From: Rhodovastum atsumiense
GTDB lineage: Bacteria > Pseudomonadota > Alphaproteobacteria > Acetobacterales > Acetobacteraceae
Assembly (NCBI RefSeq): GCF_937425535.1
Contig: NZ_OW485601.1
Coordinates: 4,199,501 to 4,263,500, forward strand
Direction of reading: 5' to 3'
Length of the DNA: 64,000 bases
Made by a program: the position numbers and the translations under genes. The notes under the pieces are model-generated. The model was not told where the DNA came from. It worked only from the letters and a program-made list of their open reading frames with translations, and ran no database searches. This document shows, in pieces, positions 16,091-25,800 of the stretch; within the stretch, counting starts at the first letter, position 1, and each line of letters starts with the position of its first letter.

Positions 16091-17197
16091 TCATTTTGCC
16101 TCGACGCGGATGCCGAGCCCGGCGAGCACGGCACCGCGCGCCGCCGGCTCGGGCATCATCTCCTGCAGCAATTCGGGCCAGGACAGCCGCGCGCGTCGCA
16201 CCGCTTCTTCCAGCGTGTAGCTGAAGGGTGAATTCGGCTCGGCGGTGCGAAACCGCCGGGCGATGCGCAGCACGTCTTCCAGCATCGCGTTGCGGTCGAA
16301 GCCTGGCGCTGGCATGGCCGCCTCCGTGCGTTCCGGCGCGGTGGCGGCCGGCGTGTCGGGATCGGCGACGGCAAGATCATCGCTCGCGATGGGCGGGGCA
16401 TAGGTCTCCGCCAGGGCGCGCAGGTTTTCCAGCAGCTCGCGCAGGCGCCGCAGCGAGGGCAGCGCCTCGGCGGCGACCACCGCGCCGAGATCCTGTTCCA
16501 GCGCGAGCCAGCCGGCGAGGGCGGCGCGGGCCATGCCCGCCACCTGCCGCAGCGCCGCCTGTCCGGAGCCCCGCGCGAGGCGTTCGAGCTCGTCGAGCGG
16601 CGGCAGCCCGGCGGCGCCGCGCGGCGGCTTCGCCGCGGGCGTGGCGGCGCGCGCCCGCATCTGCTCGAATTCCCAGAAGGTGATGGGCGTCCCGTCCGGT
16701 TGCTCGAACAGCACCAGCTTGCGCAAGGGCTGCAGCAGCGTGCCGTCGCTGCCGCCGGCGCCGCTGAGCCCGCCGAGCGGGGCGAGCCGCGCCTCCGGGC
16801 CTTCCTCGTCGGGCAGCGGGAACAGCCCGTCCGACCAGTAGCGCGCGACCAGCCGCCGCAGCAGCGCGGTTCCCGCGACCAGCCCGGCGAGGCCGTCGCT
16901 GCGCACCAGCGCTTCCGTCAACCAGGCCGCGACTTCGAGATCCTTGCCCTGCCCGCCGAGAATTTGCGTGGCGAGGTCGCGCACGCGCTTCCAGTGGCCG
17001 GTGCCGCTGTCCTGCGCCGAGGGGTCGTTGTCGGCGGTCCGCTCGGCGGCGCGGGCGTCGGAGCGGGCATCGCGCAGGCGGAAATACAGCGATTGCGGCG
17101 TGACATCGGCGCGTGGATCGGCCCCGGCTGCCGGCCCGTCCGCGAAGGGCGCGGCAAGCTGGTCCGGCATGTCCCCGAGCGTCATATCTGGCATCAT
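16091..17197 (-). CDS. tssA: T6SS assembly protein TssA
   Basis: 368 residues with an ImpA-type N-terminal domain: [52 protein letters not shown] and the [14 protein letters not shown] motif. The C-terminal region ends with a short helical block ([29 protein letters not shown]) typical of short TssA forms. TssA caps and coordinates tube/sheath polymerisation. It is the first gene of the leftward operon, downstream of the conserved promoter block at 17262-17309. Confidence 0.93.
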   Translation of the reverse strand: MMPDMTLGDMPDQLAAPFADGPAAGADPRADVTPQSLYFRLRDARSDARAAERTADNDPSAQDSGTGHWKRVRDLATQILGGQGKDLEVAAWLTEALVRSDGLAGLVAGTALLRRLVARYWSDGLFPLPDEEGPEARLAPLGGLSGAGGSDGTLLQPLRKLVLFEQPDGTPITFWEFEQMRARAATPAAKPPRGAAGLPPLDELERLARGSGQAALRQVAGMARAALAGWLALEQDLGAVVAAEALPSLRRLRELLENLRALAETYAPPIASDDLAVADPDTPAATAPERTEAAMPAPGFDRNAMLEDVLRIARRFRTAEPNSPFSYTLEEAVRRARLSWPELLQEMMPEPAARGAVLAGLGIRVEAK

Positions 17198-17261
17198 CGC
17201 GTCCCTCCGGTCGCCGGGACATGCGTGCGTCCGGCGACACCGCGATCAATGACCCGGCCGC

Positions 17262-17309
17262 GCTACAGCACGATGTCAGGCGCCGGCAACTGGGTTACAC
17301 CTGCAACCC
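17262..17309 (-). promoter_or_regulatory. T6SS operon 1 promoter: palindromic operator plus spaced -10-like element
   Basis: An 18-bp palindrome at 17292-17309 (GGGTTAC-ACCT-GCAACCC, one mismatch between arms). Exactly 24 nt downstream, in the direction of tssA, is TGTAGC (17267-17262), within GACATC-GT-GCTGTAGC. The same palindrome-N24-TGTA arrangement occurs before hcp and before vgrG. If TGTAGC is the -10 hexamer, the palindrome is centred near -45, a position for an activator replacing a weak -35. This assignment is inference from shared architecture. Confidence 0.7.
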
Positions 17310-17375
17310 GACAGCGATGGACAGTGCCGCGCGGCGGCCCATAGGGTCCGGCCATCAGGGACGGGAGGACCGCGC

Positions 17376-19985
17376 ATGTCCGCAATCGACCTCAGGCGGC
17401 TTGTTGGCCGCCTTGACGAAACCTGCCGGAAATCACTGGAAGCGGCCGCGGGCAACACGCTCTCGCGATCGCACTACAATGTCGAGCTTGAGCACTGGCT
17501 GCTGCAACTGCTCGACATGTCGCGCTCGGATGTCGTGCTGGCGGTCGAGCGGGCCGGGATCGTGCCGGCGCGGCTGGCCGGGGAACTGACCGCGGCGCTG
17601 GCGCGCATGGCGACCGGCAATGGCCGCGCGCCGTCGCTGGCGCCGGAACTGGTCGGCGTGCTCAAGGAAGCCTGGGTCTTCGCCTCGGTTGAGCGCGGCG
17701 AGGCATCGCTGCGGTCCGGGCACCTGCTCTGCGCGATCCTGGCCGACGAGACCGTGGCGCAGCGCCTGTTCCTGGTCGCGCCGTCGCTGCGCCGGATCGG
17801 GGCGGAGGCGCTGCGCCGGGATTTCGACAAAATCTTCGACGGTGGCAGCGAGACCGCCGCGCGCGAGACGGCAGCGGTGCCGGGGCAAGCGGCCGCGCCG
17901 GGGGCGATGGAGGCGCTGGAGCGCTTCACCATCGACCTCACCGCGCGCGCCCGCGCCGGGGCGATCGACAAACTGTTCGGTCGCGACACGGAAATCCGGC
18001 AGCTCGTCGACATCCTGACGCGGCGGCGGCAGAACAACCCGATCCTCACCGGCGAGGCGGGGGTGGGCAAGACCGCCATCGTGGAGGGGCTGGCGCTGCG
18101 CATCGCGGCGGGGGACGTGCCGCCGCTGCTGGCCAGTGTCGCCATTCGCACGCTCGATCTCGGATTGTTGCAGGCGGGGGCTGGTATTCGCGGCGAATTC
18201 GAGAACCGGCTCCGTGCGGTGATCGACGGCGTGCGCGCCTCGCCGGTTCCCGTCGTGCTGTTCGTCGACGAGGCGCACATGCTGGTCGGCGCGGGCGGGG
18301 CGGAGGGGCAGGGGGATGCGGCCAACCTGCTGAAGCCGGCGCTCGCGCGCGGCGAGTTGCGCATGATCGCGGCCACCACCTGGGCCGAATACAAGAAATT
18401 CTTCGAGCGTGACGCGGCGCTGACCCGGCGCTTCCAGCCGGTGAAGGTGGAGGAACCGCCCGAGCCGGTGGCGATCGACATGGTGCGCGGCCTGCTGCCG
18501 GCGCTGGAGGCGCATCACGGGGTGCGCGTGCTCGACGAGGCGGTGGCGGCGGCGGTGCGGCTCTCCGCGCGCTTCCTTCCCGGCCGGCAATTGCCCGACA
18601 AGGCGGTGAGCCTGATCGACACCGCCTGCGCCCGCGTCGCCATGAGCCAGGCGGCCACGCCGGCGGCGATCGAAGGCGACACGCGCCGGCTCGCGGCGAT
18701 CGCGACCGAGACGGCGCTGCTGCACCGTGAAGCGCTGGCCGATGGAGCGCACGCGGACCGGCTCGCGGCGCTGGAACGCGAGCAGGCCGGGCTCGATGAC
18801 CGGCTCGCCGGGCTGCGCGTGCGCTGGCAGGAGGAGCGGGCACTCGCCGCCGAGGCGGCGGCGCTGCGCGCGGCGCTGGAGGCGGCGCCGACGGATCCGG
18901 CGCGGCGCGACGCGCTGCGTGCCACGCTGGCGTTGCTCGAGGCGGTGCAGGGCGCGCGGCCAATGGTGTTTCCGGTGGTCGATGCCCAGGCGGTGGCGGA
19001 GATCGTGGAAAGCTGGACCGGCATTCCGGCGGGCCGCATGCAGCAGGACGAGATCCGCACCGTGCTCGGACTGCGCGAGGCGCTGGGCCGGCGCGTCATC
19101 GGGCAGGACCACGCGCTGGAGGCGGTGGCGCAGGCGATCCGCACCGCGCGCGCGGGGCTGACGGATCCGCGCAAGCCGGTCGGCGTGTTCCTGATGGTCG
19201 GGACCTCGGGCGTCGGCAAGACCGAGACCGCGCTCGCGCTGGCGGAGTTGCTGTATGGCGGCGAACAGAACCTGACCACCATCAACATGAGCGAGTTCAA
19301 GGAGGAGCACAAGGTTTCGCTGCTGATGGGCGCGCCGCCGGGCTATGTCGGCTATGGCGAAGGCGGCGTCCTGACCGAAGCAGTGCGGCGCCGGCCGCAT
19401 TCGGTGATCCTGCTGGATGAGATCGAGAAGGCGCATCCCGGCGTGCAGGACGTGTTCTTCCAGGTCTTCGACAAGGGCACGATGAAGGATGGCGAAGGGC
19501 GCGACGTCGATTTCCGCAACAGCGTCGTCATCATGACCTCGAACGCCGGCACGGAGACGATCGCCGCGCTGTTCGCCGATCCGGCGACGGCGCCGGATCC
19601 GGACGGGCTGGCGCAGGCGTTGCGCGCGGATCTGGCGAAGCAGTTCCGGCCGGCGTTCCTGGGCCGCGTCACCGTCGTTCCGTATGTGCCGCTCGATGCC
19701 CCGGTGCTGCGGCGCATCGTCGGGCTGCAGCTTGAACGCGTGCTGCGCCGCGTGCGCGAGCGCTTTGGCACGGAGGTCACGTTCGCGGACGGGCTGGTCG
19801 ATGCGTTGCAGGAGCGCTGCACCGATCCAGGCGTCGGCGCGCGCGGCATCGAGACGCTGCTCGCACGCGGGCTGTTGCCGGAGCTTGCGGCGCATTTCCT
19901 GGGGCGCATGGCCGGGGGGGAGGCGATCGGGCCGGTAGCGGTGGCGGAAGACGGCGCCGGCGGGTTCGAGGTGCGGGCAAGATGA
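17376..19985 (+). CDS. clpV: T6SS AAA+ ATPase ClpV (TssH)
   Basis: 869 residues. Clp-N-like domain at about 1-150 (LVGRLDETCRKSLEAAAG, the ClpV signature start), AAA1 with GEAGVGKT and VLFVDEAH, a middle coiled-coil region at about 430-510, and AAA2 with GTSGVGKTETALALAELLYGGE, ILLDEIEKAHP, and the C-terminal ClpB D2-small domain. It unfolds and recycles contracted TssBC sheaths. ATG 17376 follows GGGAGGACCGCGC. It is transcribed divergently from tssA and followed by hcp after a 122-base gap. Confidence 0.97.
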   Translation: MSAIDLRRLVGRLDETCRKSLEAAAGNTLSRSHYNVELEHWLLQLLDMSRSDVVLAVERAGIVPARLAGELTAALARMATGNGRAPSLAPELVGVLKEAWVFASVERGEASLRSGHLLCAILADETVAQRLFLVAPSLRRIGAEALRRDFDKIFDGGSETAARETAAVPGQAAAPGAMEALERFTIDLTARARAGAIDKLFGRDTEIRQLVDILTRRRQNNPILTGEAGVGKTAIVEGLALRIAAGDVPPLLASVAIRTLDLGLLQAGAGIRGEFENRLRAVIDGVRASPVPVVLFVDEAHMLVGAGGAEGQGDAANLLKPALARGELRMIAATTWAEYKKFFERDAALTRRFQPVKVEEPPEPVAIDMVRGLLPALEAHHGVRVLDEAVAAAVRLSARFLPGRQLPDKAVSLIDTACARVAMSQAATPAAIEGDTRRLAAIATETALLHREALADGAHADRLAALEREQAGLDDRLAGLRVRWQEERALAAEAAALRAALEAAPTDPARRDALRATLALLEAVQGARPMVFPVVDAQAVAEIVESWTGIPAGRMQQDEIRTVLGLREALGRRVIGQDHALEAVAQAIRTARAGLTDPRKPVGVFLMVGTSGVGKTETALALAELLYGGEQNLTTINMSEFKEEHKVSLLMGAPPGYVGYGEGGVLTEAVRRRPHSVILLDEIEKAHPGVQDVFFQVFDKGTMKDGEGRDVDFRNSVVIMTSNAGTETIAALFADPATAPDPDGLAQALRADLAKQFRPAFLGRVTVVPYVPLDAPVLRRIVGLQLERVLRRVRERFGTEVTFADGLVDALQERCTDPGVGARGIETLLARGLLPELAAHFLGRMAGGEAIGPVAVAEDGAGGFEVRAR

Positions 19986-19991
19986 GGAACC

Positions 19992-20039
19992 GGGTTACGC
20001 CGGTAGCCAAGTTTCAGGGCAAGGCAATATTCGTGTAAT
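19992..20039 (+). promoter_or_regulatory. hcp promoter: palindromic operator plus spaced -10-like element
   Basis: GGGTTAC-GCCG-GTAGCCA at 19992-20009 begins 7 bases after the clpV stop. TGTAAT at 20034-20039 follows exactly 24 nt later in the direction of hcp, matching the architecture of the tssA and vgrG promoters. This gives hcp its own promoter besides possible read-through from clpV, consistent with the high demand for Hcp. Confidence 0.68.
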
Positions 20040-20107
20040 ACGCAGCATGAATACTGCCTTCGATGGCGCGGAAGGCAAGCAACAAGCGCCAGGAGAAGGA
20101 AAAGCAT

Positions 20108-20584
20108 ATGGCAATCTATATGAATTACAACAACATCCCCGGCGACGTAACCGAGAGTGGGCACGCCAAGTGGATCGAGCTGAATTCGTTCCGGTGGGGA
20201 ATGGGGCGAGGCATTTCCAGCCCGGTCGGCTCGTCCGCCGAACGCGAGTCGACGGCGCCGTCGGTGAGCGAGGTGGTCGTCACCAAGGAAAACGACATCG
20301 CCACTAGCAAGCTGATGCAGGAGGCTTTCTCCGGCGAGGGCCAGACGGTGAAGATCGACTTCACCCGCACCGCGAAGGACAAACAGGAGATCTATCTCTC
20401 TATTGAACTCACCAACACCATGATCAGCGGCTATTCCCACAGTTCCGCCGGCGACCGTCCCGGCGAGACGATCTCACTGAACTTCACGAAGGTGCAGTTC
20501 TCGACGACGCAGATGGGGCCGGAAGGCGATGAAGGCCAGCCGGATCACGTGATCTACGATCTGGCGACCGCCAAGACGTCCTGA
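20108..20584 (+). CDS. hcp: T6SS tube protein Hcp (TssD)
   Basis: 158 residues from ATG 20108, preceded by AGGAGAAGGA. Family features are the N-terminal MNYNNIPGDVTESGHAKWIELNSF, GISSPVG, the central VVVTKENDIATSKLM segment, and the C-terminal ETISLNFTKVQF strand. Hexameric rings stack into the inner tube, and small effectors may ride in the ring lumen. An upstream ATG at 20063 in frame is less likely because it lacks a ribosome-binding site as good as that of 20108. Confidence 0.96.
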   Translation: MAIYMNYNNIPGDVTESGHAKWIELNSFRWGMGRGISSPVGSSAERESTAPSVSEVVVTKENDIATSKLMQEAFSGEGQTVKIDFTRTAKDKQEIYLSIELTNTMISGYSHSSAGDRPGETISLNFTKVQFSTTQMGPEGDEGQPDHVIYDLATAKTS

Positions 20585-20807
20585 TCGCGGCTCTTCGGCA
20601 CGGTGAGCGGTGGAAACCAACGCCGTTCATCGCGTCACGTTCAGGCTGCGGAATGCCCAGGTTGCGAACGCCCACCCATGCCGCGAGTGATCCGGACTCA
20701 CCGTAGCTCGTCGGCAGGATTGAACAGCCGTGCCCCCCTCCATCTTAAATCCCGGACGCCTTGGGGTAATATAATCGTTCAGAATGTCAAGTATATAGGA
20801 GTATGAA

Positions 20808-21422
20808 ATGCCCGGACAGTACTATCTATTCGTCCCCTTCACTAAAGATGAGCTCGATAAAAGAATGTCTGATGAAAGGTCAGTAAAGACAATTGCCCAA
20901 TTGTGGCGACAAGATTCTGATTGGAAATATGGAAAAGCACGCAAGCGACCTGAGATAATTTGTTATGGAGATACTCTGTGCGATGGTTGGAAACTTCCCG
21001 GATTCAGCCCGGAGCACGACACGATCTACATTATTGGTCATTGCCGTAGGGGCGGGCAAGATCTTAGCAGCAGCCGTGCCGGATTCCGCTTCGACCGTGC
21101 CCAATTAGATGCGGAGACTGTGGTCAATCGCCTGTTAGAATATGTTCCTACAGAAATGATAAACTTTAAGCTCTTCGCCTGCTTCGGAGGTCAGATAAAC
21201 GAGACTGGCACCTCCGATGATGGCAGCTATCTGTTCGACCAATCCTTCGCCCAGCGCTTCTACTCTCGCCTCAAGCGCCGCTTCCCCTCCGCGATCCTGT
21301 CGGCTTACATGTTGCCGGTGATAGCTGGGCTGGACGTTGACGGCCATAAGCGACTCGCCAATGAAGACGGTCATGGCTACTGGGGTCGTGCATCGGGCAA
21401 CCGCATCACCTTTGGCGCGTGA
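20808..21422 (+). CDS. Unrecognised 204-residue protein next to hcp; candidate T6SS effector with a possible clan-CD Cys/His pair
   Basis: I do not recognise the family. The start ATG 20808 has AGGAG ending 6 bases upstream. Base composition is clearly lower in GC than all neighbours, especially in the first 400 bases, suggesting transfer. No signal peptide or membrane helix is seen. Two hydrophobic strands end in TIYIIGHC (His78) and FKLFAC (Cys125), the order and spacing seen in clan-CD cysteine peptidases (caspases, MARTX CPD), though GHC replaces the usual GHG. The small size and position directly after hcp fit an Hcp-carried cargo. No obvious immunity gene follows. It could also be an unrelated accessory gene. 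Confidence 0.6.
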   Translation: MPGQYYLFVPFTKDELDKRMSDERSVKTIAQLWRQDSDWKYGKARKRPEIICYGDTLCDGWKLPGFSPEHDTIYIIGHCRRGGQDLSSSRAGFRFDRAQLDAETVVNRLLEYVPTEMINFKLFACFGGQINETGTSDDGSYLFDQSFAQRFYSRLKRRFPSAILSAYMLPVIAGLDVDGHKRLANEDGHGYWGRASGNRITFGA

Positions 21423-21512
21423 ACGAAGGGGGGCTGGAGGAGGGCTGGACCAAGCATTACTCCTCCGGCCTGGGTGCACCTGGATAAAGCTGCGTAGCGG
21501 AATGTCGGATGG

Positions 21513-21590
21513 CCGATCGGCGCAGCGCAATCCGCCATTGTAGCGCTCAGCGAGATGATTGGCTTGCGTTGGCGGACTGCGTCTGCCTTA
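21513..21590. repeat. Decayed copy of the interspersed palindromic repeat (copy 3)
   Basis: The sequence GATCGGCGCAGCGCAATCCG through the right arm TTGGCGGACTGCGTCTGCC follows the inner arms and loop (including CGCAATCCGCCATTG and GGCTTGCGTTGGCGGA) of copy 2 but the outer TGTAGGGCGGATAAG arm is eroded. It lies in the 205-base gap between the candidate effector and the 3' end of the phosphatase gene. Confidence 0.65.
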
Positions 21591-21627
21591 CGACAACCGA
21601 TCGCTCGCAGGCGACGATTTCCTCTCG

Positions 21628-22359
21628 CTACTCTTCCACCGCCGTCGCGCACACCGCGACGGCGGTGACGTTGTCGCGCGCGCCCACGGCCAGCGCCGCC
21701 TCGACCAGCAGGGCGGCGCAGTCGCCGTCGCAGGCCAGCCGCCCGGCGATGGCGGCTTCGGAGAGGCTGCGGTAAAGCCCGTCGCTGCACAGCAGGAACC
21801 GGTCGCCCTCCCGCAGCTCGCCCAGCGCCTTGTCCAGCGCCGGCGCCTCGGCCTCGGCGCCGATTGCCCGGGTGATGACATGGCCCTGTGGGTGGCGCTC
21901 GGCCTCCGCCTCGGTGATGTCGCCGGCATCGACCAGGGCCTGCACCAGGCTGTGGTCGCTGGTCAGGCGATGCAGCCGGCCGTCCCGCAGCAGGTAGGCC
22001 CGCGAATCCCCGGCCCAGACACAGGCGAAATGGCGATCGTGCAGCAGCAGCGCGACCAGCGTGGTGGCGAGCAGCGCCGGCGGCCGGCGCGCGCGGCCCG
22101 CCTGCCACAGCCGGCGATGCGCCTCGGACACCCCCGACCGCAGGTCAGGAAGGCGGCCGGCGGGACCGCAGGCCACCGGCAGGGCGTCCAGCCGTTCGAG
22201 CATCGTCCGCGCCGCCAGCGCGCCGTCCTGGTGCCCGCCGGCCCCGTCGGCGACGGCGAACAGCCCGATTTCGGGCCGGCACAGCCAGGCATCCTGGTTG
22301 GTGCCGCGCACGGCGCCGCGATGCGAGGCGGCGGAATGGTGCAGCATCGGGCGGATCAT
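21628..22359 (-). CDS. pppA: PP2C-type protein phosphatase PppA of the T6SS switch
   Basis: 243 residues from ATG 22359, overlapping the tagF stop (ATGA). PP2C motifs for two metal ions are present: RGTNQDAW, AVADGAGGH, WAGDSRAYLLRDG, LTSDHSLVQALVDAGDIT, LLCSDGLYRSL and GARDNVTAVAV. It should dephosphorylate the kinase/FHA module and switch T6SS off. It is the last gene of operon 2, whereas the matching kinase is last in operon 1. Confidence 0.93.
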   Translation of the reverse strand: MIRPMLHHSAASHRGAVRGTNQDAWLCRPEIGLFAVADGAGGHQDGALAARTMLERLDALPVACGPAGRLPDLRSGVSEAHRRLWQAGRARRPPALLATTLVALLLHDRHFACVWAGDSRAYLLRDGRLHRLTSDHSLVQALVDAGDITEAEAERHPQGHVITRAIGAEAEAPALDKALGELREGDRFLLCSDGLYRSLSEAAIAGRLACDGDCAALLVEAALAVGARDNVTAVAVCATAVEE

Positions 22360-22871
22360 GAAGCCTCCGTCAGCATCCGCAGGAACAGCGCCGCGTCCGG
22401 CATCGCGGCCGGGGTGAAGGCGGCGTCGCCGCCCCGCCACCAGCGTCCGGGCGCGGCCTCCGCCGGCGGCGGCACGGCCAGCGCCGCGAGCCGGGCGGCG
22501 AGCGCGGCCGGTTCCTCGCATCCCTCGATCGCCGCGCGGCAGGACGCCTCGATGGCGGCGAGGAAGGCGTCCTCCGGCGCGGCCGCCTCGGCGCCGGCCA
22601 GCAGCGGGAAGGCGCGGCCGACCGCGTCGGTGCTGGGCAGCCAGACGCCGCTGAAGGGGGTGCCGCCGGCCAGCGCCGCCGGCAGTGCCAGCCGCCAGCA
22701 CGGCGCCGCCCGCCAGATCGCGTCCCAGCCTTCGGGGCCGATCGCGGCGCGGGCCGCCGGCAGCACCGATTGCACCCAGCCGTCCCAGGCCGCCACGGTC
22801 TTCCGCGACAGGCCGCCGCGCACGAAGTCGCCGCGCGCGGGCAGCTTGCCGAAGAAGCCGGCGCGGCTCAT
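22356..22871 (-). CDS. tagF: T6SS post-translational regulator TagF/ImpM
   Basis: 171 residues from ATG 22871 (ATGA overlap with the tssM stop). The TagF opening GFFGKLPARGDFVRGGLS and the following WDGWVQSVL are diagnostic; DAIWRAAPCWRLAL and WLPSTDAVGRAFPL also match. TagF represses T6SS independently of, or through, the FHA protein in known systems. It lies between tssM and pppA, as in other Imp-type loci. Confidence 0.94.
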   Translation of the reverse strand: MSRAGFFGKLPARGDFVRGGLSRKTVAAWDGWVQSVLPAARAAIGPEGWDAIWRAAPCWRLALPAALAGGTPFSGVWLPSTDAVGRAFPLLAGAEAAAPEDAFLAAIEASCRAAIEGCEEPAALAARLAALAVPPPAEAAPGRWWRGGDAAFTPAAMPDAALFLRMLTEAS

Positions 22872-25800
22872 GGCTGGCGGATCACCGGGCAGCGGAAGCC
22901 GCGCAGCGGATTGCGGGCGAAGGGATGGCGCGCGGAGCCCGGCCGCAGCAGGAAGGCGGTGTCGCGCCCACCCGCGGCGAAGCGCAGCCGGATCTGCCCG
23001 GTACCCGCCGGCTGCGCCGTCCCCTGGTCGAGCAGCCGGAACAGCGCCCAGGGCCCGTGCGTCTCGATCGCCGGCGGCCCCGACCCGAAGGCCAGCGCGG
23101 CGCTGGCCATGCCGTCGCTGCCCGGCCAGGACAGGGTAAGGCCGGCGGAGGCGGCCGTCGTCCCGGTCTCCAGGCTCGCCTGCCCGAGCCGCAGCGTGGC
23201 GGCGGCGGCGGCCGTCGGATCGGGGGCGAGGCTGAAATGCAGTTGCGGCGCCGCCCCGCCGGCAGGGAAGAACATGGCCCGGATGGTGGCGGCGCGCTGG
23301 AACGCCGCCACCGTCGCCGCGTCGGCCGGCGGCGCCACGCCGCCCAGCGACCGCGCCTGCCAGACCTCGCCGCTGGTATCGACATAGGGGCGCAGCTCGG
23401 ACTGGAAGAAGCTGTCGAGCAGCCCGCCGGGGGCGAACAGCCGGATGAAATCGTCGATCGGCGCGTCCTCGGCGGCCGAGGAGTCGAACGGGTAGCGCCC
23501 GTTCACCACGCTGCGGCACAGCGCCGCCGGGCCGTCGCTGCCGGCGAAGGCGGCGGCGGCGGCGGCGCGCGCGGCGCTGCTCAGCCCGGCGCGGCCGGTC
23601 GCGGCGATCTGCCGCAGCCACAGCGCCAGCGGGGCCGGTTGGCGGCCGGCCTCGGCCAGCAGCAACTGCGCCGGATCGCCCGCCGCCTGCAGCGTCGCCG
23701 GCACCGGCGCGCCGCCGGGGCTCGCCTGGGCCAGCGCCTGCTGCAACTGGTTGATCAGGCGCAGCACCCCATCCAGCGGCGTCGGCTGCCCCGCCCCGGG
23801 CTGCCCCGCCGCAGGTCGTGCGGTCAGGTCGCGCAGGGCCTGGAAATGCGCGGCGATCCCCGCCAGCGCCGGTTCCGGCGCGGGCGGATCGAGCGCGAGC
23901 TGCCCGGCGATGGCGGCCAGCAGGTCGCGCATCGGCGATTGCGGGGAACCGAGCACGTACAGGCTCTCGATGCTGCCCTCGCGTCCCTCGACCGGCGCCA
24001 GCGCGATGTCGCCGAGCAGCGCATCCCAGGCCTGTTGCGCCTCGGTCGCCCACAGCGCCAGCACCGCCTGTTCCAGCTCCGCCACCGCCGGGCCCTCGGT
24101 CGGGATCTCCTGGGCGCGGCCGAGCACCCAGCTTTCCCCCGCGACCGCCCGCGTGGCCGCCGGCAGGTCGCGCAGCACCGCCTCGCGCAGCCCCGCGCCG
24201 GTGAGGAAGCCGGGAATGCCCTCGGTCAACGGGCGGCCGGAGGGGCGCAGGAAGAAGCGCGCCCCGGCCTCGCCGAGGGCCATGGCCGGGGTCCAGGCGG
24301 GCAGGCGCGCGGCGGCGTCGGTGGCGCGCAGCCGGCCATGGACGCGCGCGGCCAGGGTGACGCGGCTGAAGGTCGCGCGCGCCGCCTCCACCAGCGCGCC
24401 GTCGAGCGTGACCGGTGGCAGCGGCTCGGCCAGCAGCGCGTCCAGGTGGGCCAGCAGGCGCCCGCGCAGGGCGGCGTTCAGCGTGCCGGGGAAGCGCGCC
24501 TGCCAGTCGGCCTGCAGCCAGCCGCGCAGCACCGCCGGATCGAGCGGGCCGGCGCCGCCGAGCATCAGATAGGCGCGCGTGGCCTGGTAGAGAAAATCCG
24601 GATCGTCGAAGCGCGCGCGCATCTGCTGCTCGATCCGCCAGACCAGGCGCGGCAGCAGCAGGCGTTCCAGCGCGTGGCGGTAGGCGAGGCGGCTGCCCTC
24701 GGCCAGCTTGCCGGCCTGCGACAGCCCGAAGAAAGCGGCCGCGCCCTCCGGGGCGGGGGGCGGCGGCGCCATGGCGTCGAGCAGCGCCGCCAGTTGCGGC
24801 AAATCATCCCGCGTCACCGGGTCGAGCACCATCCCGGCGAGGCGCGCGCGATTGGCCGCGAGGCTGTCCCCGGCGCGCTGCACGGCGGCGTCGTTGGCCG
24901 CCTGCGCCTGCCACAGCAGCGCCGCCCCGGCCAGCGTCACCAGCCCGATCGCGGCGAAGCCGCCGAGCCGCAGCAGCTTCTGCCGCCGGATGCGGCCGGG
25001 CCGGTGCGTGGCCAGCAGCGCCTCGCCGAGGATCACCTCGCGCAGCAGCTTCGCCACGAAGTAGCTGCGGCCTTCCGCCGGGCGCAGGCTGGCCACGCGC
25101 TGCTGGTCGATGCCGAAGGAGCGCGCCAGCAGCCCGGTGATGCGGTCGAGCGGCGTGCCCTCCTGCGTCGCCGAGGTCAGGTAGGCGCCGCGCAGGAAGG
25201 GCGCCGGGGCAAGCCGGCTGCCGGTGAAGGCTTCCAGCATGAAATCGGTCAGCGGCCGCGCGAGACTCGCCACCTGCAGCGGGAAGCCGGCGATCAGGCC
25301 GCGCCGTGCCGTGGTGCGCTCGGCCTGCAGCCGTTCCACCAGCCGCCGGTCCAGCCGCTCCAGCAGCAGGCGGAATTCGCCGGCGAAGCTGTCCACGCCC
25401 TCGGCCAGCGGGAAGGTCGCGCCCCAGACCTGCGCCCGCGCCTCGCGGTCGAGGTCGTCGAACCAGGCATCGAAGCCGGCGATCCGGTCGGCCTTGCTGA
25501 ACACGACATAGACCGGCAGGCGCAGCTTCAGCCTCTCCCCGATCTCGTCGATGCGGCGGCGGATGGCGCGGGCATGGGCGCGGCGTTCGGCCACCTCGGC
25601 GGCGGCGAGGGTGGGCAGGGAGATCACCACGATGATGCCGTTCAGCGGCTGGCGCGGCCGGGTGCGGCGCAGGATGTCGAGGAAGCCGAGCCAGCCCGCC
25701 CGGTCCACCACCGCGTCGGAATCCTGCGTGGTGTAGCGGCCGGCGGTGTCGATCAGTACGGCCTCGTCGGCGAACCACCAGTCGCAGAGCCGGGTGCCGC

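Noticed and set aside
17433-19895. 820-codon reverse open frame opposite clpV
   Set aside because: Antisense shadow; clpV motifs are on the forward strand.
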